A DNA stretch of 64,000 bases from Carboxylicivirga linearis (GCF_018271995.1 NZ_JAGUCO010000002.1:496001-560000); one strand, 5' to 3'. Numbered from the stretch's first letter, positions 17,921 through 27,655 are shown. A program made the numbers and translations. The notes: generated from the letters alone by a model not told the origin.

Positions 17921-20128
17921 ATGAAATTAGTTAAGTACACACTCTGGCTTCTGGGCATTTTGGCTTTAGGTATCATCGCCTTCGTTATTTATTTACAATT
18001 TATAAAAGTTGAAAAACTTAAGCCGTTGCAAGCTATGCGTCCCGAATCGGTTATAGTTATAGAAACTCAAAACCTCACATCGGCCTGGCGCGAGATTAAA
18101 AAGAGTGATTTATGGGAAAGTATGATTGAAGCAGAATACTTTGATGAATACGAAGCTAATATGATGTATTTTGATTCATTAATGGTTGAAAATCCATTTG
18201 TGCGCAGCGTTTTTAAAGATCGGCCACTGGCTCTATCTGTTCAAATGCTGAATGACAAAGATTTTGAAACCGTATTTGCTGTTGACATAGGTAAATATGG
18301 AAAATTATCGGTTCTGCCCAAACTGGCTTCATTAATGAATTATGAGTTAAAAGAGAGATTGGTTGACAGCACATCTGTTTATAGCGTCTGTTACGATCAA
18401 CCCAAAGATATTATTCATTTATGCATTCACGAAAACCTGCTAATAGGCTCGCTTTCCGGCAAACTTCTCGACCAGACAGTAACAGCGATTAATTCCAAAG
18501 AATGGTTTAATAGTCAGGAGTTTTTAGAAGTACAAAACGAAACTTCTGCAGGAATGATTGACTTCTATATCAATTATTCGCAATTACCCGTTTTTGCAGG
18601 TAGTATTGCTCCAGAATTAAAAGAATCATTAGAGAGTGTCAGTCAGATACTGGCCTATTCATCACTTATTACTCAATTAAAAGACGAAAACATCAGCCTG
18701 TCAGGGTACACCAACTATTTCGATTCAATACCATCCATCGCAAATGCTTTGGTAAAGGCTGATGCAGGTAAACTGGAGGTTCAGAATATTCTACCTTCTG
18801 AAACAGCTTTGTTTATGTCGATCAACACCACTAATTTTCAACTATTCTATAATGACTTGTTAGAACAATATAAACTGGTTGATTCAATAAATTATAACAG
18901 CTACGTTTCTGGCATTAAAATGACTGAGAACTGGCTTGATCTTAACTTTAACGACGTTTTATTTTCGTGGATGTCAGGTGAATTTGCCCTAGCCAAATTA
19001 CAACCTCAAAGTAACGCACGCGAACTGGATGCTTTACTAGCAGTAAAAGCCAATAATATTGATGAGGCCAAAGTGCATATGGAAACTTTACTAAAGCACA
19101 TTAAAAAACGAACTCCTGTTAAATTTGACCAGGTCACCTATCGAAATCATGACATTCATAAACTGCAGATGAAAGGATTCTTTAAACTGTTTTTTGGTAA
19201 GTTGATGCAGGGAATGGAGAAACCATATTTTTCGTATATCGACAACTATGTAGTTTTTTCCAACTCAGTAAATTCTTTAATGAATATGATTGATGATTAC
19301 CTGGTAGGAAATACAATAGCTCGCACTCCTTCATTCAAATCCTTTTTTGAACAGTTTGATGAGAAAAGTAATTTTTCATTGTTTGTTCAAATGCCAAAAG
19401 TATACCAGCATCTATACTATTACAGCGATGCCAGTTCAAAAAGAAGCTTGAAGAAAAATAAAAACCTGTTGATAAACTTTGCAAATATAGGCTGGCAACT
19501 AAATGCAAACGGCAATATGTTTGAAACAATATTATTAGCTCAACACGATGAAAGTGCCATGCTCTACGAAGAACTGGAAGCCATGCAAAGCGCGGCTGAA
19601 GATCTTTATATTGATGAGTACCGGGAACTCCGGTTTAAGATGCGTTTGGACGAAACTTTCCCTTGGAATGAAGGACACGTTAATTATTATGTATCCCATC
19701 CCGAAAAAGTACAAGACAGTGTTTTAATTCATGAAGGCGAAATGCGAGATAGCATACCGGAGGATTTATGGCGCAATTATTATTTCTCCAGCAATATTTC
19801 ATCGGCTATTCCCTATGATGAAGGTAAAGTAGACGGTACAGCCATTTTTTATTTTGATGATAAGGAACACACAGTTAAAGCTGAGGTGAATTTCAATGAT
19901 GATGTAATTGATGGAGACTACATTGAATATTATAGTAATGGTCGTAAGAAGGCAGAACTGGAACTGGATGAGGGTTTATTTGATGGTAATGCCTACTATT
20001 ATTACAGAAATGGTCAATTAAAAATTGAAGGCAAATATAAAAACGGCTTACGTCATGGTAAATGGAAATACTACACCAAAGCAGGTGACTTAATTAGTAA
20101 AGAAAACTGGAAAAAAGGAAAAGAATAA
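17921..20128 (+). CDS. DUF3352-like membrane-anchored protein with C-terminal MORN/YwqK-like repeats
   Basis: A 735-residue protein with an N-terminal membrane anchor (about residues 5-27). The large middle resembles the DUF3352 group of extracytoplasmic proteins (pattern LPSETALFMSINTTNF, about 288-303). The C-terminal 80 residues carry MORN-variant repeats: GDYIEYYSNGRKKAELEL, GNAYYYYRNGQLKIEG and GKWKYYTKAGDLISKENW, like the YwqK antitoxin family. Such repeats probably form a beta-sheet surface. The protein is likely periplasmic and tethered. No enzymatic motif is seen. A terminator follows at once. Confidence 0.65.
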   Translation: MKLVKYTLWLLGILALGIIAFVIYLQFIKVEKLKPLQAMRPESVIVIETQNLTSAWREIKKSDLWESMIEAEYFDEYEANMMYFDSLMVENPFVRSVFKDRPLALSVQMLNDKDFETVFAVDIGKYGKLSVLPKLASLMNYELKERLVDSTSVYSVCYDQPKDIIHLCIHENLLIGSLSGKLLDQTVTAINSKEWFNSQEFLEVQNETSAGMIDFYINYSQLPVFAGSIAPELKESLESVSQILAYSSLITQLKDENISLSGYTNYFDSIPSIANALVKADAGKLEVQNILPSETALFMSINTTNFQLFYNDLLEQYKLVDSINYNSYVSGIKMTENWLDLNFNDVLFSWMSGEFALAKLQPQSNARELDALLAVKANNIDEAKVHMETLLKHIKKRTPVKFDQVTYRNHDIHKLQMKGFFKLFFGKLMQGMEKPYFSYIDNYVVFSNSVNSLMNMIDDYLVGNTIARTPSFKSFFEQFDEKSNFSLFVQMPKVYQHLYYYSDASSKRSLKKNKNLLINFANIGWQLNANGNMFETILLAQHDESAMLYEELEAMQSAAEDLYIDEYRELRFKMRLDETFPWNEGHVNYYVSHPEKVQDSVLIHEGEMRDSIPEDLWRNYYFSSNISSAIPYDEGKVDGTAIFYFDDKEHTVKAEVNFNDDVIDGDYIEYYSNGRKKAELELDEGLFDGNAYYYYRNGQLKIEGKYKNGLRHGKWKYYTKAGDLISKENWKKGKE

Positions 20129-20130
20129 AA

Positions 20131-20155
20131 AAGGGGCTGAAATTCAGCCCCTTTT
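20131..20155. terminator. Bidirectional intrinsic terminator
   Basis: GGGGCTGAA / TTCAGCCCC (20133-20151) is flanked by A and T runs between two convergent genes. Confidence 0.8.
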
Positions 20156-20177
20156 CACATATCTTTTAATTAGATCA

Positions 20178-21077
20178 TTAAAATTCACTAAAAGTTGATT
20201 CGCCTTTTATTGACATTGGCATTTCCATTGGAGCAGGTAATTGAGCTGATTCAATCGAAACATTACCTGACAAATCCTGAGTTTGTTTAATAGTAATTGG
20301 CCAACCTGTTTTGGCATTAATCTTAGCATTCATGGTAACATCTCCTTTTAAATCAAAGTGCTGAGTCATACCCATTCTTTCCTGAGAGAATCCCTCTTTA
20401 GTTGCCATAGTACCCGCACCTTCCATCTCAACTACTGATGAGTTAGCTGAAGATATTTTATAGTTATACTTGCTAATCAATGGCATTGCTCCACTTTGTT
20501 CAATGGTAGTATTCCAGCTTAAACCCGTTTTTGGTTTTCCATCGGGGTAAACTATAAGCATAGAAGCCAGACTTTGCTTCATACTCTCATCGCTAAACTG
20601 ACTTTTTAAACTTTCTTGTATCGGTCCGGATGCCTGACCTCCAGATTCAGCTTTGACTTTTTCCATTAACTTTTCAAAACCATCTACTTCAAGAATCTCT
20701 CCTTTATCATTAAATTTCATGGTAAATGAATATCCAACAATAGATTTGAAAAGTTTAGTCATCTCATTTTCTTCCTGGTTTGAATCATTCGAATCATATC
20801 CCATCGAAAACATTGGACTCTCCATCTTAAAAATCAGACTAGCAAATACAAAATCACTTGTATAAACATTTCCGTCTTTCGATTTAATGGTAAATAAAAG
20901 GTCACCTCCAATGGTATTTTTAATATTCTGAGTCATCCCCTGAACGGTTTGGGTAATGTCTTGAATGGTTAATTGCTTCAGGCCATACTTTTCACCAATT
21001 TCTAAATTATAACGAAGTTGAGCAAAACTCACCAACGAAAAGGCCATTAAGGCAAAAACCAAAACTAGTTTCTTCAT
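20178..21077 (-). CDS. Exported DUF6263-like protein
   Basis: A signal peptide (MKKLVLVFALMAFSLVSFAQ) is followed by about 280 residues of beta-rich sequence. The layout matches exported Bacteroidota proteins called DUF6263: YNLEIGEKYGLKQLTIQDITQTVQGM near the N-terminus, a central FNDKGEILEVDGFEKL, and a C-terminal GWPITIKQTQDLSGNVSIES resembling a lipid-carrier-like fold. Function unknown; probably periplasmic. Monocistronic, convergent with the DUF3352-like gene. Confidence 0.7.
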   Translation of the reverse strand: MKKLVLVFALMAFSLVSFAQLRYNLEIGEKYGLKQLTIQDITQTVQGMTQNIKNTIGGDLLFTIKSKDGNVYTSDFVFASLIFKMESPMFSMGYDSNDSNQEENEMTKLFKSIVGYSFTMKFNDKGEILEVDGFEKLMEKVKAESGGQASGPIQESLKSQFSDESMKQSLASMLIVYPDGKPKTGLSWNTTIEQSGAMPLISKYNYKISSANSSVVEMEGAGTMATKEGFSQERMGMTQHFDLKGDVTMNAKINAKTGWPITIKQTQDLSGNVSIESAQLPAPMEMPMSIKGESTFSEF

Positions 21078-21147
21078 AACGTATAGGTATTAATTTAACA
21101 GAATACGAATCTAATACATTAAAAACAATATTTCTAGTGATGTCAAA

Positions 21148-21184
21148 TAAAAAAGCCTTACCTCTTAAATAAGAGATAAGGCTG
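21148..21184 (-). terminator. Intrinsic terminator for the URO-D family gene
   Basis: AGCCTTA-c-CTCTT pairs with AAGAG-a-TAAGGCT (21154-21183) and is followed on the minus strand by TTTTTTATTT. Confidence 0.75.
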
Positions 21185-21205
21185 TGTTATGCGATTATTC
21201 AATGA

Positions 21206-22267
21206 CTAATAGGACCATTCTTTGGCTGCTTCATACATTGCAACCACATTTTCTACCGGTGTTTCAACTTTAAGTTTATGTGAGGGTCCTAACACAAAAC
21301 CTCCTTTTGGAGCCATCATATCCAAAAGATGTTTTACACCATCTTTTACTTCTTTAGGTGTTCCCCCTCTCAAGAGCAATTCTTCGTCAAGGGCACCACA
21401 AAAAGTAATGTAATTACCAAAATCTTCTTTTAACCCTAACGGCTCCATACCAAAAGCACGGGTTTGAATAGGATCGAGTATGCTTGCTCCCAAGCTTATA
21501 AATTCAGGTAATAGTTTACGCACTCCTCCGCAGGAATGCATGTAAAACCGAACACCGTGTTGTTTTGGTATTTCGGTATACGCCTCAATTGCAGGTTTAC
21601 AATATTGCTCCCAGATATCATTACTAATTGCCAGTCCACTCTGTGTTCCAAAGTCATCAGCAATACGAATAAAATCTATTTTATCACCTCCATTATCAAA
21701 AAATTCGGCGATAAAATCAGTATAGAAACCAACAATCTTTTGCGATAATTTCTCGAAAAATTTTGGATGATACATAATTACATCCAAGAAAGCTTCTCGT
21801 CCCAACAAACGCTGGATAATACGAAAAAGACCAGGCGATGAATAACCGGGAGCGGTCATTATTGCATAGTCTTTGTACTTTTCAACTTTAGATGTTAAAG
21901 TTGTGAAATCAAACAAATTCGTTGTTGGCCAATTATAATCTTCAAGAACAGAAGGATCGGTTATTCCTTTTAAAGGAAAATTGGTAGCTTCCCAATATTC
22001 AAAATCACCATTTTTGACTTTTGAATATCCAACGCCCCATATATCAACCTTCTTCTTTCCGTCTTCTTTAATTAACTGTTCGCCAACATAGTCTGGTTCC
22101 ACCCATCGAAAATCAACATCTAAATATTCGAGTAATTGATCACGATTTTCTAACCCCAGGTGTTTCATCAACTTAACACCAAATTCGGGTACGTCCCAAT
22201 AGAAAAACGGTACCCTGTCGGGTTGCTCGTTATTCAATGCTTTCAGGACTCTTTCCTTGTGGATCAT
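21206..22267 (-). CDS. Uroporphyrinogen decarboxylase (URO-D) family protein
   Basis: A 353-residue protein with the URO-D/methyltransferase TIM-barrel fold. The N-terminal signature is MIHKERVLKALNNEQPDRVPFFYWD. A central RIADDFGTQSGLAISNDIWEQY and the YMHSCGG segment (about residues 237-243) provide the His/Cys pair typical of the zinc-binding cobamide methyltransferases (MtaA/CmuA type). The C-terminus has GGFVLGPSHKL. True heme-pathway HemE usually lacks the HSCG pair, so a methyl transfer role is more likely than porphyrin decarboxylation. No corrinoid protein gene is adjacent. Confidence 0.82.
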   Translation of the reverse strand: MIHKERVLKALNNEQPDRVPFFYWDVPEFGVKLMKHLGLENRDQLLEYLDVDFRWVEPDYVGEQLIKEDGKKKVDIWGVGYSKVKNGDFEYWEATNFPLKGITDPSVLEDYNWPTTNLFDFTTLTSKVEKYKDYAIMTAPGYSSPGLFRIIQRLLGREAFLDVIMYHPKFFEKLSQKIVGFYTDFIAEFFDNGGDKIDFIRIADDFGTQSGLAISNDIWEQYCKPAIEAYTEIPKQHGVRFYMHSCGGVRKLLPEFISLGASILDPIQTRAFGMEPLGLKEDFGNYITFCGALDEELLLRGGTPKEVKDGVKHLLDMMAPKGGFVLGPSHKLKVETPVENVVAMYEAAKEWSY

Positions 22268-22446
22268 AAACGATGTTTTTGATTAAAAAATATGATTTTC
22301 CTCATCGCAAAACCTTTCGAATTTAGAAACATTATGAGAAAAAACAAATTTCTGATGATAAAATTAATGAAACCTTACACCAAAAACACCGTATAAACTT
22401 GCCTATTTCCGTGTATTTACAGGTAAATTTACTTGTTTATAAAATT

Positions 22447-23181
22447 TTATTTCCTCCACTTAAGGATTTCATACATTAAAACTCCCGCTGCAACCGATAC
22501 ATTTAACGACTTAATCTCACCTTTAAGTGGTATACAACTTTTATAATCAACTATTTTCAATATCTGATTTGATATACCAGTATCTTCAGATCCCATAATT
22601 AATGCCACAGGTCCTGAATAGTCTAATTTATCATAGTCTTGCGCTCCTTTTTCGGTAGCAGCCACTAGTTTTAAACCGCTATTTTTTAAATATTCTACTG
22701 TTTTAAACAGGCTTGATGTTCGACATACTGGCACGGTATGTAATGCTCCGGCAGATGTTTTTATGGCATCAGCGTTTATTGGAGCTCCACCTTTATCTGT
22801 TATAATTATAGCATCAATACCAACACATTCGGCCGTTCTGGCAATGGCACCAAAATTTCTAACATCGGTTAACTGATCTAAAACCAATACAAAAGGTTCT
22901 TTACCTTCATCGTATAACATTTGAATTAGTTGTTCAGCATCCTGATAAACTACCGGTGAAATAAAAGCAATTACCCCCTGGTGATTTTTACGGGTTATAC
23001 GATTTAATTTTTCGATTGGAACAAACTGAAATGGAACATTATTAGCTTTTACTTCATCTAAAAATTCCTGAAAAAGATCACCCTGCAATCCTTTTTTAAT
23101 AAAAACCTTATCTACTTCCTTACCTGCAGCAATTGCCTCAATAACCGCACGTATACCAAACACCATTTGATCTTTTGCCAT
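22447..23181 (-). CDS. rlmB: 23S rRNA (guanosine-2'-O)-methyltransferase RlmB, SpoU family
   Basis: A SPOUT-fold enzyme that methylates G2251 of 23S rRNA. It has the N-terminal substrate-binding domain (FGIRAVIEAIAAGKEVDKVFIKKG) and the three SpoU motifs: LDQLTDVRNFGAIARTAE (about residues 103-120), LIMGSEDTGISN, and CIPLKGEIKSLNVSVAAGVLMYE at the end. Length 244 is typical. It lies 3 bp after the ABC-F gene on the same strand and is probably cotranscribed with it. Confidence 0.93.
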   Translation of the reverse strand: MAKDQMVFGIRAVIEAIAAGKEVDKVFIKKGLQGDLFQEFLDEVKANNVPFQFVPIEKLNRITRKNHQGVIAFISPVVYQDAEQLIQMLYDEGKEPFVLVLDQLTDVRNFGAIARTAECVGIDAIIITDKGGAPINADAIKTSAGALHTVPVCRTSSLFKTVEYLKNSGLKLVAATEKGAQDYDKLDYSGPVALIMGSEDTGISNQILKIVDYKSCIPLKGEIKSLNVSVAAGVLMYEILKWRK

Positions 23182-23184
23182 AAT

Positions 23185-25140
23185 TTAATCCAGTTTATTC
23201 TTTTGTTCCTGTAATTCTTCTAATTCAAGTTGAGCATTTTCCCAGTCTTCCATTTGCTTTTCAAGCTCTTTTTCTGCCTGATGATAATCTTTAAACATCT
23301 GTTCATCACCCGCATTTTCAGGCTTACTGATGGCTTCTGTCAGTTCTTCTAACGTAGCTTCCATTTTAGCAATTCCCGACTCAAAATCAGCCACCATTCG
23401 TTCTGCTTTTTTAACCTTCTTACTTAACTCTTTTCGTTCTTCATAAGAAAGTTTAGATGTTGATGCAGCTTTAACTTCTTCCTTTGGTGATACATCAGCA
23501 GATTTTATATTTAAATCATTCAGATTTTCCAGCTTTTTCTTTTCAAGGAAATAATATATACCTCCCAGGTATTCTTTAACCTTATGATGACGAAACTCAA
23601 ATACCTTATCGACCAAACCATCTAAAAATTCGCGATCGTGAGATACCAGAATTACCGTTCCTTCAAAGTCGCGCAATGCATCTTTTAATATATCTTTAGA
23701 GCGCATATCCAAGTGGTTTGTTGGCTCATCGAGGATTAGTAAGTTAACAGGTTCTAACAACAACTTAACCATTGCTAAACGCGTACGTTCACCTCCGGAT
23801 AAAACACTTACTTTTTTATCAACCGTTTCACCACTAAACATGAACGCTCCAAGCAAATCACGTATTTTAGTTCGTATATCGCCCACAGCAACCAAATCAA
23901 TGGTTTCGAATATGGTATGACTATCATCTAAGCGCTCCGCCTGATCCTGGGCAAAATAACCAATCTTCACATTATGTCCCAAGTCCATTTTACCCTGATG
24001 AGCCAATTCATTCATAATGATACGTGCCATGGTGGTTTTACCTTCACCATTACGCCCAACAAATGCAATTTTCTCACCTCTTTCAATAGACATATCAATC
24101 TCATCCAACACCAATAAATCGCCATACGATTTGGAAAGTTTATCAGCTTTAACAACAACCGTACCTGACCGTGGTGCCGCAGGGAACTTTATATTTAAGG
24201 CAGCCTTATCAAACTCATCCACCTCTATCCTATCAATCTTTTCGAGTTGCTTAATACGCGATTGTACCTGAACTGATTTGGTAGCTTTGTAGCGAAAACG
24301 CTCAATAAACTTCTCTGTATCTTCAATCTTTTTCTGTTGATTCTTATAGGCATTCAGCTGCTGCTCTCTCCTCTCCTGACGCAACTCCATAAAGCGCGAA
24401 TAGTTGGCTTTATAATCATAAATACGCCCCAGTGATATCTCTATACTACGCTTGGTAATATTATCTAAGAATGCCTTATCGTGCGAAATAAGAACAACCG
24501 CTCCACTATAGGTTTTTAGAAAATCTTCCAGCCATTGAATAGAATCAATGTCCAGATGGTTGGTAGGCTCATCCAAAAGAAAAATATCAGGTTGCTCCAG
24601 AAGAATTTTAGCCAGCTCTATTCGCATACGCCAACCACCACTAAACTCACCCGTATTACGACTAAAATCTGACTGTTCAAATCCTAAACCTTTTAAAGTT
24701 GATTCAATCAATCCGGTATGATTCGCTCCTCCCATTAAGTTAAAACGCTCAGTCTTCTCGTTTAAACGATCGAGCAATTTCATATATGATTCCGATTCGT
24801 AGTCGGTACGTTCAGCAATTTCCTGATTAATAGATTCAATCTCTCTCTCAAGATCTTTAATCTCCGAAAAAGCTTGTTCCACCTCGTCCATCACATTACG
24901 GGTATCGGTATAATTCATATGCTGAGGCAAATAACCAATCTTAAAATCACGCGGTTTAGTCACCAATCCTGAAGAAGGTTCCATATGTCCCGCAATAATT
25001 TTAAGCAAAGTTGATTTACCTGCTCCGTTTTTTCCAATCAAACCAATACGGTCTTTAGGATTAATCAAGAACGAAACATCCTCAAACAACTTAAAACCTC
25101 CAAAATCAACTGTCAACTGATTAATCGATACCATTCGCAA
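23185..25140 (-). CDS. ABC-F family ATPase (Uup/YdiF-like)
   Basis: A 651-residue protein with two fused ABC domains and no membrane segments, the ABC-F layout of ribosome-associated translation factors. First domain: Walker A IGKNGAGKST, signature FSGGWRMR, Walker B IFLLDEPTNHLD. Second: VGRNGEGKTT, LSGGERTR, LLILDEPTNHLD. The two are joined by a basic helical linker (about residues 240-320). A coiled-coil C-terminal tail (about 550-650) is rich in Glu and Lys, as in Uup. It is cotranscribed with rlmB. The start may be the Met at 25140 or the one at 25134. Confidence 0.93.
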   Translation of the reverse strand: MRMVSINQLTVDFGGFKLFEDVSFLINPKDRIGLIGKNGAGKSTLLKIIAGHMEPSSGLVTKPRDFKIGYLPQHMNYTDTRNVMDEVEQAFSEIKDLEREIESINQEIAERTDYESESYMKLLDRLNEKTERFNLMGGANHTGLIESTLKGLGFEQSDFSRNTGEFSGGWRMRIELAKILLEQPDIFLLDEPTNHLDIDSIQWLEDFLKTYSGAVVLISHDKAFLDNITKRSIEISLGRIYDYKANYSRFMELRQERREQQLNAYKNQQKKIEDTEKFIERFRYKATKSVQVQSRIKQLEKIDRIEVDEFDKAALNIKFPAAPRSGTVVVKADKLSKSYGDLLVLDEIDMSIERGEKIAFVGRNGEGKTTMARIIMNELAHQGKMDLGHNVKIGYFAQDQAERLDDSHTIFETIDLVAVGDIRTKIRDLLGAFMFSGETVDKKVSVLSGGERTRLAMVKLLLEPVNLLILDEPTNHLDMRSKDILKDALRDFEGTVILVSHDREFLDGLVDKVFEFRHHKVKEYLGGIYYFLEKKKLENLNDLNIKSADVSPKEEVKAASTSKLSYEERKELSKKVKKAERMVADFESGIAKMEATLEELTEAISKPENAGDEQMFKDYHQAEKELEKQMEDWENAQLELEELQEQKNKLD

Positions 25141-25150
25141 AAAATTTGTG

Positions 25151-25158
25151 CAAAGATA
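25151..25158 (-). promoter_or_regulatory. -7 box for the ABC-F/rlmB unit
   Basis: The minus strand reads TATCTTTG (TAnnTTTG), about 10 to 17 bases ahead of the start codon, giving a very short leader. Confidence 0.5.
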
Positions 25159-25221
25159 GTGGTTTTACAAGCACTTCACAGCGAAAGGTTAATCATTTTA
25201 GAAATAAGCTTTGGCAAAGAA

Positions 25222-25551
25222 TTATTTATTCTTATCCTCTTCCAAATCATCGATCTTCATTCGATCCCACTTTTTGATTTTTAAATGATGCGCTGTTGCA
25301 CCAATAGCATGCGAAGCAACAGGTGTGGTAATAAAAATAAATACAATGATTAATATGGCTTTGACAACAATTGCCCAAGTTGTGAAATACAACACAAAGC
25401 CTAAAAGCATCAACATCGCACCCAATGAAGGGGCCTTTGTTGCTGCATGCATCCGCATAAAAATATCGGGGAAGCGAATTAAACCAATTGCTCCCAAAAG
25501 CATTAATAAACTACCTAGAGCCAGTATGATTATGATCGCTATTTCCATCAT
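25222..25551 (-). CDS. mnhG: Na+/H+ antiporter subunit G (MnhG/MrpG)
   Basis: The last gene of the Mrp operon. This 109-residue protein has three hydrophobic segments and the family core GAIGLIRFPDIFMRMHAATKAPSLGAMLMLLG. A charged C-terminal tail follows (KIDDLEEDKNK). Its start overlaps the end of subunit F by 41 bp, more than is usual between Mrp genes but consistent with translational coupling. Confidence 0.93.
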   Translation of the reverse strand: MMEIAIIIILALGSLLMLLGAIGLIRFPDIFMRMHAATKAPSLGAMLMLLGFVLYFTTWAIVVKAILIIVFIFITTPVASHAIGATAHHLKIKKWDRMKIDDLEEDKNK

Positions 25552-25813
25552 TAGTATCGTTTTCAGTTAAATATTTCGACATACCCACAGTTCCCATAAA
25601 CAGGATGAGTGAGATAATTAAAACCACATCCAGATAAATACTGTTGTTTTTTAATATACCAAGGCAAATAATTATACCTATTAGTATCGACCCAATCATA
25701 TCCAATGAAATTATGCGATCGGGTGTTGATGGTCCTTTCACCAGCCTGATTACAACTAAAATCAGAGCCAGCAGTAAAACACCAATTATATAAGGTACAG
25801 CTGTTGCTATCAT
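25511..25813 (-). CDS. mnhF: Na+/H+ antiporter subunit F (MnhF/MrpF)
   Basis: A 100-residue three-span membrane subunit with the family signature RLVKGPSTPDRIISLDMIG near residue 25. Its ATG overlaps the stop of subunit E by four bases. The C-terminal tail (NDTNDGNSDHNHTGSR) is encoded in the overlap with subunit G and is unlikely to be structurally constrained. Confidence 0.93.
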   Translation of the reverse strand: MIATAVPYIIGVLLLALILVVIRLVKGPSTPDRIISLDMIGSILIGIIICLGILKNNSIYLDVVLIISLILFMGTVGMSKYLTENDTNDGNSDHNHTGSR

Positions 25814-26136
25814 TTTAAAAATCGTTTTATACGTTTTTCCAACTTCTTAATATCAGCTATAAAGCTCTCTCGACTTTCGATGTGCATCCCATGTATGTAA
25901 AGTTTCTTTCTATCTTCAGAAATATCGAGCGATAAAGTACCAGGTGTCATTGTTATTGCATTAACCAAAGCCAGAATACCCACTTTTGATTCCAGCTCAA
26001 TATCAACTGCAATAATACCGGGAGGATTGCAACGATCTAATGAGCCAACTATAGATTTCGCTATAATGAAGTTTGACTTAATCAACATTCCAAGATAATA
26101 TGGAACAAATAATATGAAATAAAACACTCTCATCAT
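25810..26136 (-). CDS. mnhE: Na+/H+ antiporter subunit E (MnhE/MrpE)
   Basis: A 108-residue subunit with an N-terminal hydrophobic segment and the conserved cytoplasmic part LVNAITMTPGTLSLDI...LYIHGM. It is shorter than many MrpE proteins, which have two to three spans (about 160 residues); the reduced form begins directly in the second half of the hydrophobic region. It follows subunit D by 3 bp. Confidence 0.9.
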   Translation of the reverse strand: MMRVFYFILFVPYYLGMLIKSNFIIAKSIVGSLDRCNPPGIIAVDIELESKVGILALVNAITMTPGTLSLDISEDRKKLYIHGMHIESRESFIADIKKLEKRIKRFLK

Positions 26137-26139
26137 AGC

Positions 26140-27630
26140 TTACTTTTTTAATACCGTTTTAACATATCCATCAATATCCAATAACTGATCGGCGGCAGTA
26201 CTACATACATCAATAATAAACTTACTTCCAACTGTTAAACCAAGTGTAACTACCACGAGAATAACAGAACTCACAATTAATTGATTGGATGGTCTGCCCC
26301 ATTTAAAACCATTCTCTAAAACAGATTGCGGAAGATCTTTCGCATACGCTTCGTTCCAGATTTTTATCATAGAGAATAATGTTAGAAAACTCACGGCTAA
26401 AGCACTGGCAACATGAATAAATTCTTTGGATTCAATCCCCGCTTTTATCAACATAAATTTACCAAAGAAACCGGATAAAGGAGGAATGCCGACCAAGGCC
26501 ATTGCGGAGATAAAAAACAAGATAGCCACAAACGGACTTTTCTTGATCAAACCACCACTTTTCTTTAAATCAAAGGTACCGGTGTATTTATAACCTATAC
26601 CACTCAGCAGAAACAAATTGGTTTTTACTACACAATGACCAATGATATAAAACACAGCACCTGTAAGGGCCAACTTGGTAAATAACCCAAGTCCCAGAAT
26701 CATATATCCAATCTGCGATACAATATGAAAGCTTAATAAACGACGTACTTCAAATTGCGAAGTTGCCATTAATACGCCTGATATCATGGTAGCTGATGCG
26801 ACAAACAAAAACAGTTGGTTATAAAACACATCTCCTTCTACATGAATCAATGAAAAGAATCGGATCATTGAATATACTCCTACTTTGGTCAGAGTACCTG
26901 AGAATAATGCTGAAACAGGCAACGGTGGAGTATGATATGAATCGGGTAACCAAAAGTAGAATGGAAAAATAGCAGATTTAACTGCAAATCCCATTAATAT
27001 AAGTGCTGATGGAGCAAAGATATTTAACTCACTTCCCATTTCCCGGACACGATAAGCCAGATCTGCCATATTTAAAGTACCAACTTCACCATATAACACA
27101 GCAATACCAGCCACAAAGAAAAACGATGATACCAAATTCATGGTAACATACTTCAAAGTTCCTTTTAGCTGAACTTTACCACTTCCATATGAGATTAATA
27201 CAAAAGATGAAATCAGCATTACTTCGAACCATACGTACAGATTGAATAAATCACCCGCCACAAAGGCGCCGTTCATTCCCATCTGAAGTCCAAAGATCAG
27301 AGCATAAAAGACCGATGTATTCAAATTATCTTCTTTCCAAGCCAAAGAATACAAACTAACCACACCAACGGTAAGCGATGTTAGTGTTAGCATAATTCCC
27401 GAAAAGGTATCGGCCACCAAGGTAATACCGTAAGGAGCCTCCCAGGCCCCGGCCTGAGCCACAATCATTCCTTCAGACAAAACAGTAGCCAAAATGGTCA
27501 CTCCTACTCCAATGGTAATAATATTACCCGCCATAAATACGATTCGCTGAGCCGCATTAGAAGCCTTGTTTAAGGAAAGTGATAGAATAATAAATAATAA
27601 TGGAATTATAATAGGTGCAAATACAATCAT
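26140..27630 (-). CDS. mnhD: Na+/H+ antiporter subunit D (MnhD/MrpD)
   Basis: A 496-residue polytopic subunit related to complex I NuoM/NuoN, with about 14 spans. The conserved proton-channel segments include NLYVWFEVMLISSFVLIS (key Glu), FAVKSAIFPFYFWLPDSYHTPPLPVSALFSGTLTKVGVY (Lys and the TLTK loop), and SFHIVSQIGYMILGLG. It cooperates with subunit A in cation/proton exchange. Confidence 0.95.
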   Translation of the reverse strand: MIVFAPIIIPLLFIILSLSLNKASNAAQRIVFMAGNIITIGVGVTILATVLSEGMIVAQAGAWEAPYGITLVADTFSGIMLTLTSLTVGVVSLYSLAWKEDNLNTSVFYALIFGLQMGMNGAFVAGDLFNLYVWFEVMLISSFVLISYGSGKVQLKGTLKYVTMNLVSSFFFVAGIAVLYGEVGTLNMADLAYRVREMGSELNIFAPSALILMGFAVKSAIFPFYFWLPDSYHTPPLPVSALFSGTLTKVGVYSMIRFFSLIHVEGDVFYNQLFLFVASATMISGVLMATSQFEVRRLLSFHIVSQIGYMILGLGLFTKLALTGAVFYIIGHCVVKTNLFLLSGIGYKYTGTFDLKKSGGLIKKSPFVAILFFISAMALVGIPPLSGFFGKFMLIKAGIESKEFIHVASALAVSFLTLFSMIKIWNEAYAKDLPQSVLENGFKWGRPSNQLIVSSVILVVVTLGLTVGSKFIIDVCSTAADQLLDIDGYVKTVLKK

Positions 27631-27655
27631 ATTAAAACGCTACAATTTTTAAACC

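Noticed and set aside
21206-22267. Heme-pathway uroporphyrinogen decarboxylase (hemE)
   Set aside because: The HSCG pair and the overall sequence suit the methyltransferase branch of the URO-D family better, and no heme genes are nearby.
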